NCBI GenBank assembly: GCA_024234955.1
Contig: JACKNK010000001.1
Coordinates: 62,001-126,000 of the forward strand
Direction: 5' to 3'
Length of the DNA stretch: 64,000 nucleotides
Source: Gammaproteobacteria bacterium
GTDB lineage: Bacteria > Pseudomonadota > Gammaproteobacteria > JACKNK01
Under the pieces are notes generated by a model, which was given only the letters and a program-made list of their open reading frames with translations, searched no databases and was not told the DNA's origin. Positions 35,734-44,797 of this stretch are shown in pieces. The translations under genes were made by a program, and so were the position numbers. How positions within the stretch are numbered: the stretch's first letter is position 1; the number at the start of each line of letters is the position of its first letter.

Positions 35734-36419
35734 ACAACGAAGCCAATTTCGCCTTGCGCGCGCAGGGCCTGAGCAAACGCTTTCAACAGGGCACCCTGGA
35801 TGTCGAGGTGCTTCGCGGCGTGGATATGTCGATTGCGCCCGGGGAGAGCGTTGCCATTGTCGGAAGTTCCGGCGCGGGCAAGAGCACTCTGTTGCACCTG
35901 TTGGGGGGCCTGGATACCCCCACGGAAGGCCGAATCGAAGTCACCGGCGTGGATATGGCGTCGCTGTCCGATCGGGCGCGGGGCGATCTGCGCAATCGGG
36001 CGCTGGGCTTTGTGTACCAGTTTCATCATCTGCTTCCGGAATTCACTGCGCTCGAGAACGTGGCCATGCCATTGCTGATCCGGGGTGTCGCGGTCAGCGA
36101 CGCCCGAGAGCAGGCGACTGCGTTGCTCGGTCGCGTTGGATTGGGTCCGCGCGTATTGCACAAGCCGGGCGAGTTGTCCGGTGGCGAACGTCAGCGTGCG
36201 GCCGTCGCACGGGCGCTGATCACGGCCCCGGCCTGCGTGCTCGCAGATGAACCGACCGGCAATCTGGATAGTCGGACTGCCGCCTCGGTATTCGACCTGA
36301 TGGTGGAAATGAACCGTGAACAGGACACCAGCCTCGTCGTGGTTACGCACGACATGGCATTGGCGGCACGAATGGATCGGATGCTGACCTTGCAGGATGG
36401 CCGCATCGTTTCAGATTGA
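35730..36419 (+). CDS. lolD: Lipoprotein-releasing ATPase LolD
   Basis: 229 residues. ABC ATPase with Walker A VGSSGAGKSTLLHLLGG, signature LSGGERQRAAVARAL and Walker B VLADEPTGNLD. The short segment NRALGFVYQFHHLLPEFTALENV is typical of LolD and the MacB group. The ATG overlaps the lolC stop (ATGA). It ends 18 bp before the convergent nhaD gene. Confidence 0.95.
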   Translation: MNNEANFALRAQGLSKRFQQGTLDVEVLRGVDMSIAPGESVAIVGSSGAGKSTLLHLLGGLDTPTEGRIEVTGVDMASLSDRARGDLRNRALGFVYQFHHLLPEFTALENVAMPLLIRGVAVSDAREQATALLGRVGLGPRVLHKPGELSGGERQRAAVARALITAPACVLADEPTGNLDSRTAASVFDLMVEMNREQDTSLVVVTHDMALAARMDRMLTLQDGRIVSD

Positions 36420-36437
36420 CGCGAACCCAGCCGCGCT

Positions 36438-37835
36438 TCAGAACCGTGCCGCGTTGATCCAGAAGTGCACGAGTATGCTGGCGGCGTATCCCAGCGCGAT
36501 CACCGGGGTCCAGCGCAGGTGTGCGAAGAAGGTGTACATACCCCGCGCCTGACCCATCAGGGCGACCCCGGCGGCGGAACCGATCGATAACATCGACCCG
36601 CCGACACCGGCCGTCAGCGTTACTAGCAACCACTGGCCCTCGGACATGGCCGGATTCATGGAAAGCACCGCGAACATGACCGGGATGTTGTCCACGATCG
36701 AGGACATCAAGCCAACCAGGATGTTGGCCGAGGTTGCGCCCAGATCGACATACATGAGCTCGGAAGCGAGCGCCAGATAACCGGCGAAGCCCAGTCCGCC
36801 GACGGACAGAATGACCCCGTAGAAGAACAGCAGTGTGTCCCATTCGGCGCGGGCGATGCGGTGGAAGATGTCGAAGAAGTCATCCCGATCCTCGCCACGG
36901 ACCGTCGCGTTGCCATCCAGCCCCTGCGCATCGCTCATGCGGATCTCCCGGCGGCGAAGCACGTAGCCGAAAAACATCAGATAACCGAGGCCGGTCATCA
37001 TTCCCAGCATCGGTTTGATGTGGAAGAAGTTGTAGAAGCAGACCGCCGTCGCAATGGTGGCGAGAAACAGAAGGACGATGGTTCGCCCCCCGGGTTTCAA
37101 ATCGATGTGTTTGGCTTCCGTGACCGGATGCTCATCGGGTATCGCGAAATGCATGATCGCGGCGGGCACCACAAAGTTGACCAGGGACGGCACAAACAGG
37201 CGGAAGAAATCCCAGAAATGGACCATGCCCTTCTGCCAGACCATCAAGGTGGTGATGTCTCCGAACGGGCTGAATGCCCCCCCGGCATTCGCGGCCACCA
37301 CAATGTTGATGCATCCAAGGGCAATGAAGCGGGGATTGCCCTGACCGACCGACATCACCACCGCTCCCATGACCAGAGCGGTGGTCAGGTTGTCCGCCAT
37401 CGGCGAGAGCAGAAAGGCAAAGAAACCGGTCATCCAGAACAGTTTTCGGAATCCGTAACCCCGGTTGATCAGCGAGTTTCTCAAGACCTTGAAGACCTGC
37501 CGATCCTCCATCGCGTTGATGTAAGTCATCGCGACCAGCAGGAACAGGAACAGCTCGCCGAACTCCATCAGGTTGTGGTTCAGGGCCTCATGGGCGTCCT
37601 CTTCCATGCCGATATGGTTGGCCGCGACCGAGACGCACACCCAGATGATGCCCGCTGCCAGAACCACCGGTTTCGACTTGCGCAGATGGGTGAATTCCTC
37701 CGCCATGACCAGGATGTAGGCGAGGATGAAGATCCCCAGCGACATCAGACCGGCCCAGTGGTCGGTGAATTCGGCGTGTTGCGCGAAGGCGGTGGAGGGG
37801 AGCAGCAGCAGGAGAAAGATCAGCAGCGGATGCAT
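36438..37835 (-). CDS. nhaD: Sodium/proton antiporter NhaD
   Basis: 465 residues. It has an N-terminal signal-like helix (MHPLLIFLLLLLPSTAFAQ) and about a dozen membrane segments. LSPMADNLTTALVMGAV and NAGGAFSPFGDITTLMVWQKG are the paired ion-site motifs of the NhaD/IT superfamily. It exports Na+ or Li+ in exchange for protons, useful in saline or alkaline settings. The ATG at 37835 is chosen; the longer frame upstream overlaps a REP sequence and looks non-coding. Confidence 0.92.
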   Translation of the reverse strand: MHPLLIFLLLLLPSTAFAQHAEFTDHWAGLMSLGIFILAYILVMAEEFTHLRKSKPVVLAAGIIWVCVSVAANHIGMEEDAHEALNHNLMEFGELFLFLLVAMTYINAMEDRQVFKVLRNSLINRGYGFRKLFWMTGFFAFLLSPMADNLTTALVMGAVVMSVGQGNPRFIALGCINIVVAANAGGAFSPFGDITTLMVWQKGMVHFWDFFRLFVPSLVNFVVPAAIMHFAIPDEHPVTEAKHIDLKPGGRTIVLLFLATIATAVCFYNFFHIKPMLGMMTGLGYLMFFGYVLRRREIRMSDAQGLDGNATVRGEDRDDFFDIFHRIARAEWDTLLFFYGVILSVGGLGFAGYLALASELMYVDLGATSANILVGLMSSIVDNIPVMFAVLSMNPAMSEGQWLLVTLTAGVGGSMLSIGSAAGVALMGQARGMYTFFAHLRWTPVIALGYAASILVHFWINAARF

Positions 37836-37920
37836 GGTGGGAATTCCCGATCTCAATGGTTGCGGGGCAAAGATCGTCCTGATTGGCAAGGCATCGGCGA
37901 ACGGCGTTACCCATGCGGTT

Positions 37921-37986
37921 TGCAGGAGCGGCTTGCAACGCGAGATGCGGCGATCAAGCGCACCTTGCCGTTCAAGCCGCTCCGGC
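37921..37986. repeat. Degenerate REP pair upstream of nhaD
   Basis: TGCAGGAGCGGCTTGCAACGCGA (37921-37943) and TTCAAGCCGCTCCGGCA (about 37971-37986) are weakened copies of the window's REP arms. Confidence 0.6.
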
Positions 37987-38079
37987 ATGGAAACCGGCTG
38001 ACGCCTTGAATGAACGATTCGCGTTCCCTGATCTGGTTTCGATAATCCGATGGTCTGCCAGCTTAGTCCCAAAAACGCG

Positions 38080-38104
38080 AAACCCCCGGCTGGGCCGGGG
38101 GTTT
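38080..38104 (-). terminator. Terminator downstream of the cytochrome c gene
   Basis: AAACCCCCGGC and GCCGGGGGTTT form an 11-bp stem with a TGG loop, 28 bp past the stop of the minus-strand cytochrome gene. On that strand it is followed by a short T-run. Confidence 0.85.
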
Positions 38105-38132
38105 CGGTACATCGGAATCAACGCGAGGGGGA

Positions 38133-38519
38133 TCAGTCGTTCTTCGCGCCCTGATCGATCCAGGCCTTGATGGTGGCGACCTGATCGTCGGAGAGCGGCT
38201 CTTCGTTGCCGTGCGGCATCTTCAGACGCGGATCGGCGCGACCTTCGAGCAACATGACCAGGGCACTGGTGAAGCTGTCGCCAGCCTTGATCACGGCGCC
38301 GTGCTTGGTGCCTTTCATGAGGCTGTCGTAGCTGCTCATGTTGAGGCCGCTGATCTGCTCGCCCGGGCCACCGTTGGTGTGGCACTTGTAGCAATGGTTT
38401 TCCAGGATGGGCTGGACGTCGGCCTTGAAGCTCATCGCCTTGTTGGAATCGGCGCCGCAGCCGGTGAGCAGGACGGGAAGCGTGGCCGCAAGGGCGAGGG
38501 CGGTGGTCCGAAAGTTCAT
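38133..38519 (-). CDS. Small cytochrome c lipoprotein
   Basis: 128 residues. The N-terminus MNFRTTALALAATLPVLLTG then C is a lipoprotein signal with lipobox LLTGC. A single haem-binding CYKCH lies near residue 43, and LKMPHGNEEPLSDDQV supplies the likely axial Met. The sequence FKADVQPILENHCYKCH resembles the planctomycete-type cytochrome c domain found in many proteobacteria. It should be a periplasmic, membrane-anchored electron carrier. It is monocistronic with its own terminator; its redox partner is unknown. Confidence 0.88.
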   Translation of the reverse strand: MNFRTTALALAATLPVLLTGCGADSNKAMSFKADVQPILENHCYKCHTNGGPGEQISGLNMSSYDSLMKGTKHGAVIKAGDSFTSALVMLLEGRADPRLKMPHGNEEPLSDDQVATIKAWIDQGAKND

Positions 38520-38632
38520 GTGCTGACCTCTGAATTCGGTGGGAGATGGCGTATCAGTAAACGGCGATATTCTACGCAGCTTCGACCCGCCACAAAAGGC
38601 ATGATGCGGATCCATTGATGCAACTCAAACTT

Positions 38633-38800
38633 AGGGAACCTCTTATGGAATCATTCACGGACATCTGAAGCCTAAAATCGCCGCTTTCTGCGTTGCGAAA
38701 CTTGGCAATAGACCGGCGGCTATTTCCTGCGTTCCGCGCCTTGAAAGCGACCATTTCAGCCATTCAGCTGAACCGTGCCTGATTCAATCAGAGGTTCCTT
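38633..38800. repeat. MITE-like hairpin element, copy B
   Basis: About 168 bp. Left end AGGGAACCTCTTATGGAATCA and right end TGATTCAATCAGAGGTTCCTT form the terminal inverted repeat. Internal blocks match the other copies. The right terminus runs into the 3' end of the DUF58 gene and supplies its stop codon. Confidence 0.85.
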
Positions 38801-39776
38801 GGGCGGCATTTTCCCGGGGTGGCGGGGTATCGAATGTGGCCAGGGCGTTGAGACAGGCGGTGCGATGCGCAATACCCACATTGGGAGGCAATTCGATCCC
38901 GGGCAAACGCAGGCCGTATTCCTGATCGTCACGATCCGCATCGATGATCCAGCGACACAGGGTGGAAAGGCGTTGTTCCGGGTCGATTCCGTCGAGTTGT
39001 GCCCAGTCGAACCAGATGCTTTGGTTGCCCAGGCCGCTGAATTGCTTGGTCATCAATCCTTGCTCCCGGGCGACCGCCTTCCAGGCGACATGACGCAACG
39101 AATCGCCGCTGTGATACTGGCGCAAGCCGCTGAAGTCGTCGAAACCGGAGACGTTCTCGATGCTGTGTCCACCGCCGCTTTGGGAGGCAACGAACGGCGG
39201 TTGTGATCCCAGGTGATCAGGGCGTGGCCATACCGGGCAGGTGTGTTCGAACTCGATCGGCGACCAGGCGCGGAAGAGCCCCAGGGGATAACGTGTGGCG
39301 ACGGTGATATTACCCAGGGCCTGGAGTCCTCGCCGTTGCGCAGGGCAGTTCACAATCAGCTCGGCTGTACACTGAGCGGGCACGTCGATGATGTGCAGGA
39401 TGTCGTCGGCGCTGCTGAATTCGATGGCGGTGCGGGGCCGTCCGTCCCCGGACTCGAGCAACAAGGTGTAGCCGAGTTGTCCCCCGCAGAAGTCGGGCAG
39501 GGTGCGGCCGGTTCGCAAGGTGAGGCCAAGCAGGTTGCGGAAGGTGTGCAGGATCGAGGCGGTTGCCATGCCGCCGAGCAGAAAGGTCAGCAGATAGCCG
39601 AGGCTGAGGCTGTAGTTCATCGAGCCGAGCAGCATGATCGCCAGAACCACGCCGAAGCTGAGGCCGTTACGGGTTGGCAGGATATAGATGCGGCGATAGC
39701 GAAGTCGGAGTACGCCCTGGTCGAGATGGCTGCGGCGCGGTATCTGGAACTGTGGCAGCCACGGGATGCGTTTCAT
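38784..39776 (-). CDS. DUF58-domain membrane protein
   Basis: 330 residues. Two membrane helices near the N-terminus (about 33-80: NGLSFGVVLAIMLLGSMNY, then SLGYLLTFLLGGM) precede a beta-rich region and the DUF58 core, where FDDFSGLRQYHSGDSLRHVAWK is the clear signature. DUF58 proteins pair with MoxR ATPases, probably in assembling or activating metal- or vWA-domain proteins. It overlaps moxR by one base. Its last codons and TGA lie within a MITE-like terminal repeat, so the native C-terminus may have been replaced. The ATG at 39776 is used. Confidence 0.87.
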   Translation of the reverse strand: MKRIPWLPQFQIPRRSHLDQGVLRLRYRRIYILPTRNGLSFGVVLAIMLLGSMNYSLSLGYLLTFLLGGMATASILHTFRNLLGLTLRTGRTLPDFCGGQLGYTLLLESGDGRPRTAIEFSSADDILHIIDVPAQCTAELIVNCPAQRRGLQALGNITVATRYPLGLFRAWSPIEFEHTCPVWPRPDHLGSQPPFVASQSGGGHSIENVSGFDDFSGLRQYHSGDSLRHVAWKAVAREQGLMTKQFSGLGNQSIWFDWAQLDGIDPEQRLSTLCRWIIDADRDDQEYGLRLPGIELPPNVGIAHRTACLNALATFDTPPPRENAAQGTSD

Positions 39777-40684
39777 CAGGGCAGCGGAACCGATTCGATC
39801 AGCACCTGTGCCGGGTTGTTGCCGATGCCATCTTCTCCGTTGCGCAGACGATGGGTGACTACGCCGGGCAATACCGCCTGCACGTCTTCCGGCAACACGA
39901 TGTCCCGTCCGTCGATCAATGCCCAGGCGCGGGCGCATTGCAGCAAGGCAAGGCCGGCACGTGGTGACAGACCGAGCGGGAATTTTGCCGATTGACGACT
40001 GAACTGGATCAAGGCCTGGGCGTAGTCGAGCAAGGCCTCCGAGACGTGGACCTGATCGACGGCGTCCTGCAACGCGGTGAGTTCAGACGCGTCGATCACC
40101 GCGCCGATCTCCTTGATCATGCGACGGCGATCGTCGCCACGGAGCAGTTCGCGCTCGGCATCGCTGTCCGGGTAGCCAAGCTGAATGCGCACCAGAAATC
40201 GGTCGAGCTGTGATTCCGGCAGTGGAAAAGTGCCGATCTGATGCACCGGATTCTGGGTCGCGATCACGAAGAAAGGACGCGGCAAAAGTCGGGTTTCACC
40301 TTCCACGGTGACCTGGGTTTCTTCCATCGCTTCCAGCAGCGCGGACTGGGTCTTGGGCGTCGCACGATTGACCTCGTCCGCGAGCACGACCTGGGAAAAG
40401 ATCGGTCCGGGGTGGAATTTGAATTGCCCCGTTTCCCGTTCGAACACGGCCACCCCAAGAATGTCCGCCGGAAGCAGGTCGCTGGTGAATTGAATGCGCT
40501 GGAAGTGCAGTCCTAGTACCTTGGCCAGAACGTGCGCCAGACTGGTCTTGCCGACGCCGGGGACGTCTTCGATCAGCAGGTGCCCGCGCGCCAGCAAGCA
40601 AGCGAGGGCGAGGCGAATCTGAGCATCCTTGCCGAGGATGATCGTGCCGATGGCGGTGGCGATACGTTCGACCGTCGGATGCAT
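39776..40684 (-). CDS. MoxR-family AAA+ ATPase
   Basis: 302 residues. Walker A is EDVPGVGKTSLAHVLAKVL, Walker B is VVLADEVNRATPKTQSALLEAMEE, and sensor 1 is VIATQNP. The C-terminal lid has LSPRAGLALLQCARAWALI. MoxR ATPases act as chaperones together with the neighbouring DUF58 protein. The pair forms a two-gene unit reading leftwards. Confidence 0.93.
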   Translation of the reverse strand: MHPTVERIATAIGTIILGKDAQIRLALACLLARGHLLIEDVPGVGKTSLAHVLAKVLGLHFQRIQFTSDLLPADILGVAVFERETGQFKFHPGPIFSQVVLADEVNRATPKTQSALLEAMEETQVTVEGETRLLPRPFFVIATQNPVHQIGTFPLPESQLDRFLVRIQLGYPDSDAERELLRGDDRRRMIKEIGAVIDASELTALQDAVDQVHVSEALLDYAQALIQFSRQSAKFPLGLSPRAGLALLQCARAWALIDGRDIVLPEDVQAVLPGVVTHRLRNGEDGIGNNPAQVLIESVPLP

Positions 40685-40808
40685 GGAAATCGGCTGTCCT
40701 TGGATGGTGCGGGAAGCGTTCGATTATGCGGGCAGCGCTGCAACGAGGGCAAAGTGAAAGCGTTGGGCCCGGTTCAGCCCGGACTCGGTGCTGGCTCAGT
40801 TGCCGGTT

Positions 40809-41603
40809 TCAAGGACCGGATACCCCACCCATTTGTTGCCAGAGCAGGCGAACGCTCAGGATCACCGAGACCGTAACCAAGGCGGGTCGGACCAACGAGG
40901 CGCCATGTCGGAGTACAAGATGACTGCCGATCCATGCTCCGGCGATCTGAGCTATCCCCATGATCAGTCCCAACGCCCAGACCGTATGCCCGCCCACGGC
41001 AAACAAGATCATGGCAGCGAGATTGCTGGTGAAGTTGAGCGCCTTGGCATGTGCGGTCGCGCGGGTAAGGCTGAATCCGGCGAGCGCCACGTAGGCGAAG
41101 GCGAAGAACGCACCGGTGCCCGGGCCGAAAAACCCATCGTAGAAACCGATGCCAAAGCCGATGGCGATGGCAAAGCTGCGTTCACCGATGCGCCGTGTGC
41201 GCTCGATGTCGCCGACACGAGGGGAGAACAGGAAATACAACGCGAATCCGATGAGCAGCAAGGGCAGCAGCGCGGACAAATGGGCGTCGCCGATACGGGA
41301 GACCAGGGTGGCCCCGCTGACGGAACCGAGAAAGGTCAGCGAGATCGCCAGACCGAATTCGCGCAGTTTCAACGCGCCTTTATGAACGAAGTTCAGGGTT
41401 GCGGTGAGTGTGCCAAACACACCCTGAAGCTTGTTGGTCGCGAGCGCCGCCGTGGGAGGCAAGCCTGCGGAAAGCAATGCCGGGAGAACCAACAGACCGC
41501 CGCCGCCTGCGATGGCATCGATCAGGCCAGCGAGAAAGGCCACGCCGATCAGCAGGGCCAGGACCTCAAGACCCAGCGATTCCAATCCCAAGGAGGCGAT
41601 CAA
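40809..41603 (-). CDS. TSUP (TauE/SafE) family transporter
   Basis: About 264 residues with roughly eight membrane segments. DAIAGGGGLLVLPALLSAG, then ATNKLQGVFGTL and FYDGFFGPGTGAFF are the paired TSUP motifs. Members move sulfite, sulfoacetate or related anions; the substrate here is unknown. The start is uncertain. The only ATG (41666) overlaps the second hypC by 56 bp and adds unconvincing sequence, so I used the TTG at 41603, which leaves a 7-bp gap. Confidence 0.8.
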   Translation of the reverse strand: MIASLGLESLGLEVLALLIGVAFLAGLIDAIAGGGGLLVLPALLSAGLPPTAALATNKLQGVFGTLTATLNFVHKGALKLREFGLAISLTFLGSVSGATLVSRIGDAHLSALLPLLLIGFALYFLFSPRVGDIERTRRIGERSFAIAIGFGIGFYDGFFGPGTGAFFAFAYVALAGFSLTRATAHAKALNFTSNLAAMILFAVGGHTVWALGLIMGIAQIAGAWIGSHLVLRHGASLVRPALVTVSVILSVRLLWQQMGGVSGP

Positions 41604-41610
41604 TGGGTGA

Positions 41611-41841
41611 TCAACGAGGGTCGGCAGCGAGCATCTGGTCGTACAGCGCCCAGGCTTGCGCGGCATCCTCAGCGCTCACTTTTTGCGTCGCGTAACCGAG
41701 GTGCACCATGACGAAGTCGCCGGTGACCACGGTTTCATGCTGAAGCATGAACAGACTGACCTCGCGCTCTATCCCCTTGGCTTCGCAACGGGCGCTGAAT
41801 TCGCGGGTTTCGATGACTTGCATGGGGATGGCGAGGCACAT
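41611..41841 (-). CDS. Second HypC-family chaperone (HupF/HoxL-like)
   Basis: 76 residues beginning MCLAIPMQVIE, with the essential Cys2. It differs clearly from HypC at 3246-3527 and lies divergent from the hydrogenase operon. HupF/HoxL paralogues protect or load the large subunit of membrane-bound hydrogenase specifically, which fits this position. The 194-bp gap to the protease gene contains an FNR-like box. Confidence 0.85.
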   Translation of the reverse strand: MCLAIPMQVIETREFSARCEAKGIEREVSLFMLQHETVVTGDFVMVHLGYATQKVSAEDAAQAWALYDQMLAADPR

Positions 41842-41931
41842 GAAGGCGGGCTTCCAGAACCGATAGAGAGGCGTCGTGTGAGCTTATACCGGGGCGGGAC
41901 AGGCGGTTTTGCGGGGAGTGTGACGGGGGAG

Positions 41932-41945
41932 TTGACTTAAGTCAC
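41932..41945. promoter_or_regulatory. FNR/ANR-like box in the hydrogenase divergent promoter
   Basis: TTGAC-TTAA-GTCAC contains the perfect palindrome TGACTTAAGTCA and matches the TTGAYnnnnRTCAA consensus at all but the last base. It lies between the second hypC gene and the protease gene, about 90 bp before the latter. This suggests induction at low oxygen by an FNR/CRP-type regulator. Confidence 0.55.
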
Positions 41946-42035
41946 CCATTGTCGAAATGCCCACACCAGGAATACCAGAATCCCGATCATGAAAACTATA
42001 TTCGAGCAATCCCTGCAGCCACTTGGCGAGTCGTG

Positions 42036-42518
42036 ATGCCCCGCACCCTGATTCTCGGAATCGGTAACACCCTGCTCACCGATGAAGGTGTCGGCGTATA
42101 CGCGCTGCATGCCCTGCATCGCCAGTTCGGGCACCTCCCGGACCTGGATTTTTTGGATGGCGGCACCCTCAGTTTCACGCTCGCCGGGGCGATCGAGGAG
42201 GCCGATCATCTGATCGTGCTCGACGCCGCCGAGCTGAACGCCGAACCCGGGGTCGTGCATACCTTCGAAGATGCCGCAATGGATGGCTTTCTCGGCGCAG
42301 CGCGTCGCAGCGTGCATGAAGTCGGCCTGATCGATCTGATGGACATCGCTCGGCTTACCGAGCATGTCCCGCATCGGCGCGCGCTGATCGGCATCCAGCC
42401 GCACCGCTTCGAGTGGGGTGAAACCCCCAGCCCGGAACTGATCGCCGCATTGCCTCGGGTCAAAGCCGAGTTCCGGCGCCTGCTCGAGTCCTGGGGCTGT
42501 CTGAAGGTGGCGGCATGA
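42036..42518 (+). CDS. hyaD: Hydrogenase maturation endopeptidase (HyaD/HupD/HoxM type)
   Basis: 160 residues. LILGIGNTLLTDEGVGVYAL carries the nickel-sensing Glu, and LIVLDAAEL the conserved Asp. This protease removes the C-terminal peptide of the large subunit after nickel insertion. It opens the hydrogenase operon. The ATG at 42036 matches the family start; a GTG directly before it is possible. It overlaps the HupH_C gene by 4 bp. Confidence 0.92.
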   Translation: MPRTLILGIGNTLLTDEGVGVYALHALHRQFGHLPDLDFLDGGTLSFTLAGAIEEADHLIVLDAAELNAEPGVVHTFEDAAMDGFLGAARRSVHEVGLIDLMDIARLTEHVPHRRALIGIQPHRFEWGETPSPELIAALPRVKAEFRRLLESWGCLKVAA

Positions 42519-42949
42519 CGCACGCGCAGACGGCACTTTCCGGCATTCCCGTTTTCACCGAAGCGGCACCGACCGGAAACGTTTCGCCGCTATTGCATGA
42601 AATCGGACACGCCCTGACTCGTCTCGCGGCGACCGGCGAACCGACCGTGATCGATCTGCGCGGCATCCCGATGGCGCCGGGCGAGGAAGACCGCATCGTC
42701 GGGTTTCTCGGTCGGGGCGAGATCGAGGCCCGGCTGGATGCCTTGGGTCCCAGTGAAATCGTCGAGACGGCCTATCCCGGCGTCTGGTTGGTCACCCATT
42801 TCAATGAGGCGGACGAAGTCATGGCCAAGTTTGTCGAGGTCGCGACTGTCCCCACGCTTCTGGCCACACCGGAAGACGATTTGCACGACAGCGCGCTGCG
42901 CCTGAGCGAGGCACTCGATCGGGCCTTAAGTAACGAGCAGGGGAATTGA
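42515..42949 (+). CDS. HupH_C-domain hydrogenase expression protein
   Basis: 144 residues. The stretch GRGEIEARLDALGPSEIVET then AYPGVWLVTHF and EVATVPTLL matches the C-terminal region of HupH/HyaF. Full HupH proteins are about 280 residues with two such repeats; this is a single-domain version. HupH/HyaF help assemble the Fe-S small subunit before Tat export. It sits directly before the small-subunit gene. Confidence 0.78.
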   Translation: MTHAQTALSGIPVFTEAAPTGNVSPLLHEIGHALTRLAATGEPTVIDLRGIPMAPGEEDRIVGFLGRGEIEARLDALGPSEIVETAYPGVWLVTHFNEADEVMAKFVEVATVPTLLATPEDDLHDSALRLSEALDRALSNEQGN

Positions 42950-42951
42950 CG

Positions 42952-44082
42952 ATGTCGAATGACGATATCAATGGGAAATCGACGGCAACCGTGTCGACCG
43001 ATATGACCTTGGGTGAGCAGATGCGTGCCCGGGGGGTGAGCCGTCGCTCCTTCCTCAAGTATTGCGCGGCGATGGCGTCGATGATGGCGCTCTCGCCCAG
43101 CATGGTGCCGCGCATCGCGGCGGCGCTGGAGAAGGCCAGGAAACCTTCGGTGATCTGGTTGTCGTTCCAGGAATGCACCGGTTGCACCGAATCCCTGACC
43201 AGGTCGCATACCCCGACGGTGGAAGGTCTGATCTTCGACAGCATCTCGCTGGATTATCACCACACGCTGCAGGCGGCGTCCGGTTTCGGTGCGGAAGAAG
43301 CGCGCGAGGAGGCGATGAAGGCGCACTACGGCAAATATCTGCTGGTCGTCGATGGCTCCATTCCGATGAAGGACGACGGTGTTTATTCGACCATTGCCGG
43401 GATCACCAATCTCGCGATGCTGAAAGAGGCGGCGGCGGGTGCCGCAGCGATCGTCTCGGTCGGCACCTGCGCGGCGTATGGCGGGCTGCCGATGGCGAAC
43501 CCGAATCCGACCGGCGCGGTCGCGGTCTCCGACATCATCAAGGATAAGCCGATCATCAATGTGCCCGGTTGTCCGCCGATCCCGGTGGTGATTACCGGCG
43601 TGCTCGCCCACTTCCTGACCTTTGGTCTGCCGGAACTGGACGACCTGGGACGCCCGACCGCGTTTTACGGTCAGAACATCCATGACCGCTGCTATCGCCG
43701 ACCGTTCTACGAGCGCGGTCAGTTCGCCGAAACCTTCGACGATGAAGGCGCCAAGAAAGGCTGGTGTCTGTACAAGCTCGGCTGCAAGGGCCCGGTGACC
43801 TACAACGCCTGCGCCACCACCAAATGGAATCAGGGCACCAGCTTCCCGATCGAATCCGGACACGGTTGCATCGGCTGTTCGGAGCCGAAATTCTGGGATC
43901 AGGGCGGTTTCTACCGAGCCCTTTCCGAAGGCAAGCTGGGCACGGTCGAAGGACTGGCCGCCGCCGCCGGCATCGGTGCCGCCATCGGTATCGGTTCGGC
44001 GCTTCTCGGACGTTCCGGGCAGGCCGGACCGCAAGCTGAGATCAAGGCCAAGCTGGATAAAGACCTGGAGGCGCAGAAATGA
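42952..44082 (+). CDS. hynS: [NiFe] hydrogenase small subunit (Isp-type, group 1e)
   Basis: 376 residues. The Tat signal has SRRSFLK (residues 26-32) followed by a hydrophobic stretch. WLSFQECTGCTES holds proximal-cluster cysteines, and VGTCAAYGG, NVPGCPP, GHGCIGCSEP and YKLGCKGPVTYNAC are the other cluster ligands. The C-terminus has a hydrophobic segment (AAAAGIGAAIGIGSALLG) that may anchor it. It is exported with the large subunit, feeding electrons to Isp1/Isp2. The ATG at 42952 follows AGGGG; an in-frame TTG two codons upstream is rejected. Confidence 0.95.
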   Translation: MSNDDINGKSTATVSTDMTLGEQMRARGVSRRSFLKYCAAMASMMALSPSMVPRIAAALEKARKPSVIWLSFQECTGCTESLTRSHTPTVEGLIFDSISLDYHHTLQAASGFGAEEAREEAMKAHYGKYLLVVDGSIPMKDDGVYSTIAGITNLAMLKEAAAGAAAIVSVGTCAAYGGLPMANPNPTGAVAVSDIIKDKPIINVPGCPPIPVVITGVLAHFLTFGLPELDDLGRPTAFYGQNIHDRCYRRPFYERGQFAETFDDEGAKKGWCLYKLGCKGPVTYNACATTKWNQGTSFPIESGHGCIGCSEPKFWDQGGFYRALSEGKLGTVEGLAAAAGIGAAIGIGSALLGRSGQAGPQAEIKAKLDKDLEAQK

Positions 44083-44735
44083 GTCTGCTCGACTTCGCCC
44101 GTGGCCCGGGCATGCATTGGGCGTTGATCATCCTGCTGGTTGGCATCGTCTGGCGGGTTCTGGGTACGCTGTTTCTGGCAGCGGAGAAAGATTACTCGGC
44201 AGCTCGCCAGAGTGGGGTATGGCCGGGCATTCGCGCGATCCTGCGACGCTTCTGGCCGCATTCCGAGTTTGTGAAGCCCACCCTGTTCCACTTGGTCGCG
44301 GGTTACACCCTGCACATCGGCCTGTTCGTGGTGATCTTCCTGTTTGCGCCGCACATCCTATGGTTTGCCGATCTGCTTGGCCTGCCGGCATGGGCCAATC
44401 TGCCCAACAACCTCATCATGCTGGCTGGTGCCTTGACCGCTGCGTCGCTGGTCGCCTTCGTGCTGCGTCGCATGACCCATCCGGTGATGCGGCGCATTTC
44501 CGGGTTCGACGACTACGCCAGCAACATCGTGACCTTGCTGCCGGTGGTGACCGGTTTGCTGGCTTTCGCGCATACCCCGATCGCGCCGTATCAGACACTT
44601 CTGGGTCTGCATCTGCTCAGCGTCGAACTGCTCTTCGTGTGGATACCGCTCAGCAAGCTGGCGCATGCCTTGTTCTTCATTCCGTCCCGATTCCAGTTGG
44701 GGGCCGCACTGGGACGCCGGGGGGTCAAGGTATGA
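44079..44735 (+). CDS. isp1: Isp1, NarI-like cytochrome b of the hydrogenase complex
   Basis: 218 residues with five membrane helices and likely haem-b histidines in LFHLVAGYTLHIG and LGLHLLSVELLF. It resembles the gamma subunit of nitrate reductase and should pass electrons between the periplasmic hydrogenase and the quinone pool or Isp2. It overlaps the small-subunit gene by 4 bp. In related operons isp2 follows at once; here a 208-bp REP-bearing gap separates them. Confidence 0.9.
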   Translation: MSLLDFARGPGMHWALIILLVGIVWRVLGTLFLAAEKDYSAARQSGVWPGIRAILRRFWPHSEFVKPTLFHLVAGYTLHIGLFVVIFLFAPHILWFADLLGLPAWANLPNNLIMLAGALTAASLVAFVLRRMTHPVMRRISGFDDYASNIVTLLPVVTGLLAFAHTPIAPYQTLLGLHLLSVELLFVWIPLSKLAHALFFIPSRFQLGAALGRRGVKV

Positions 44736-44797
44736 ACGCCGGGTTCGTTTTTGGCCCCGTGACCGCAATGGTGAAAGGAAGCCGAACACAGCCACCA

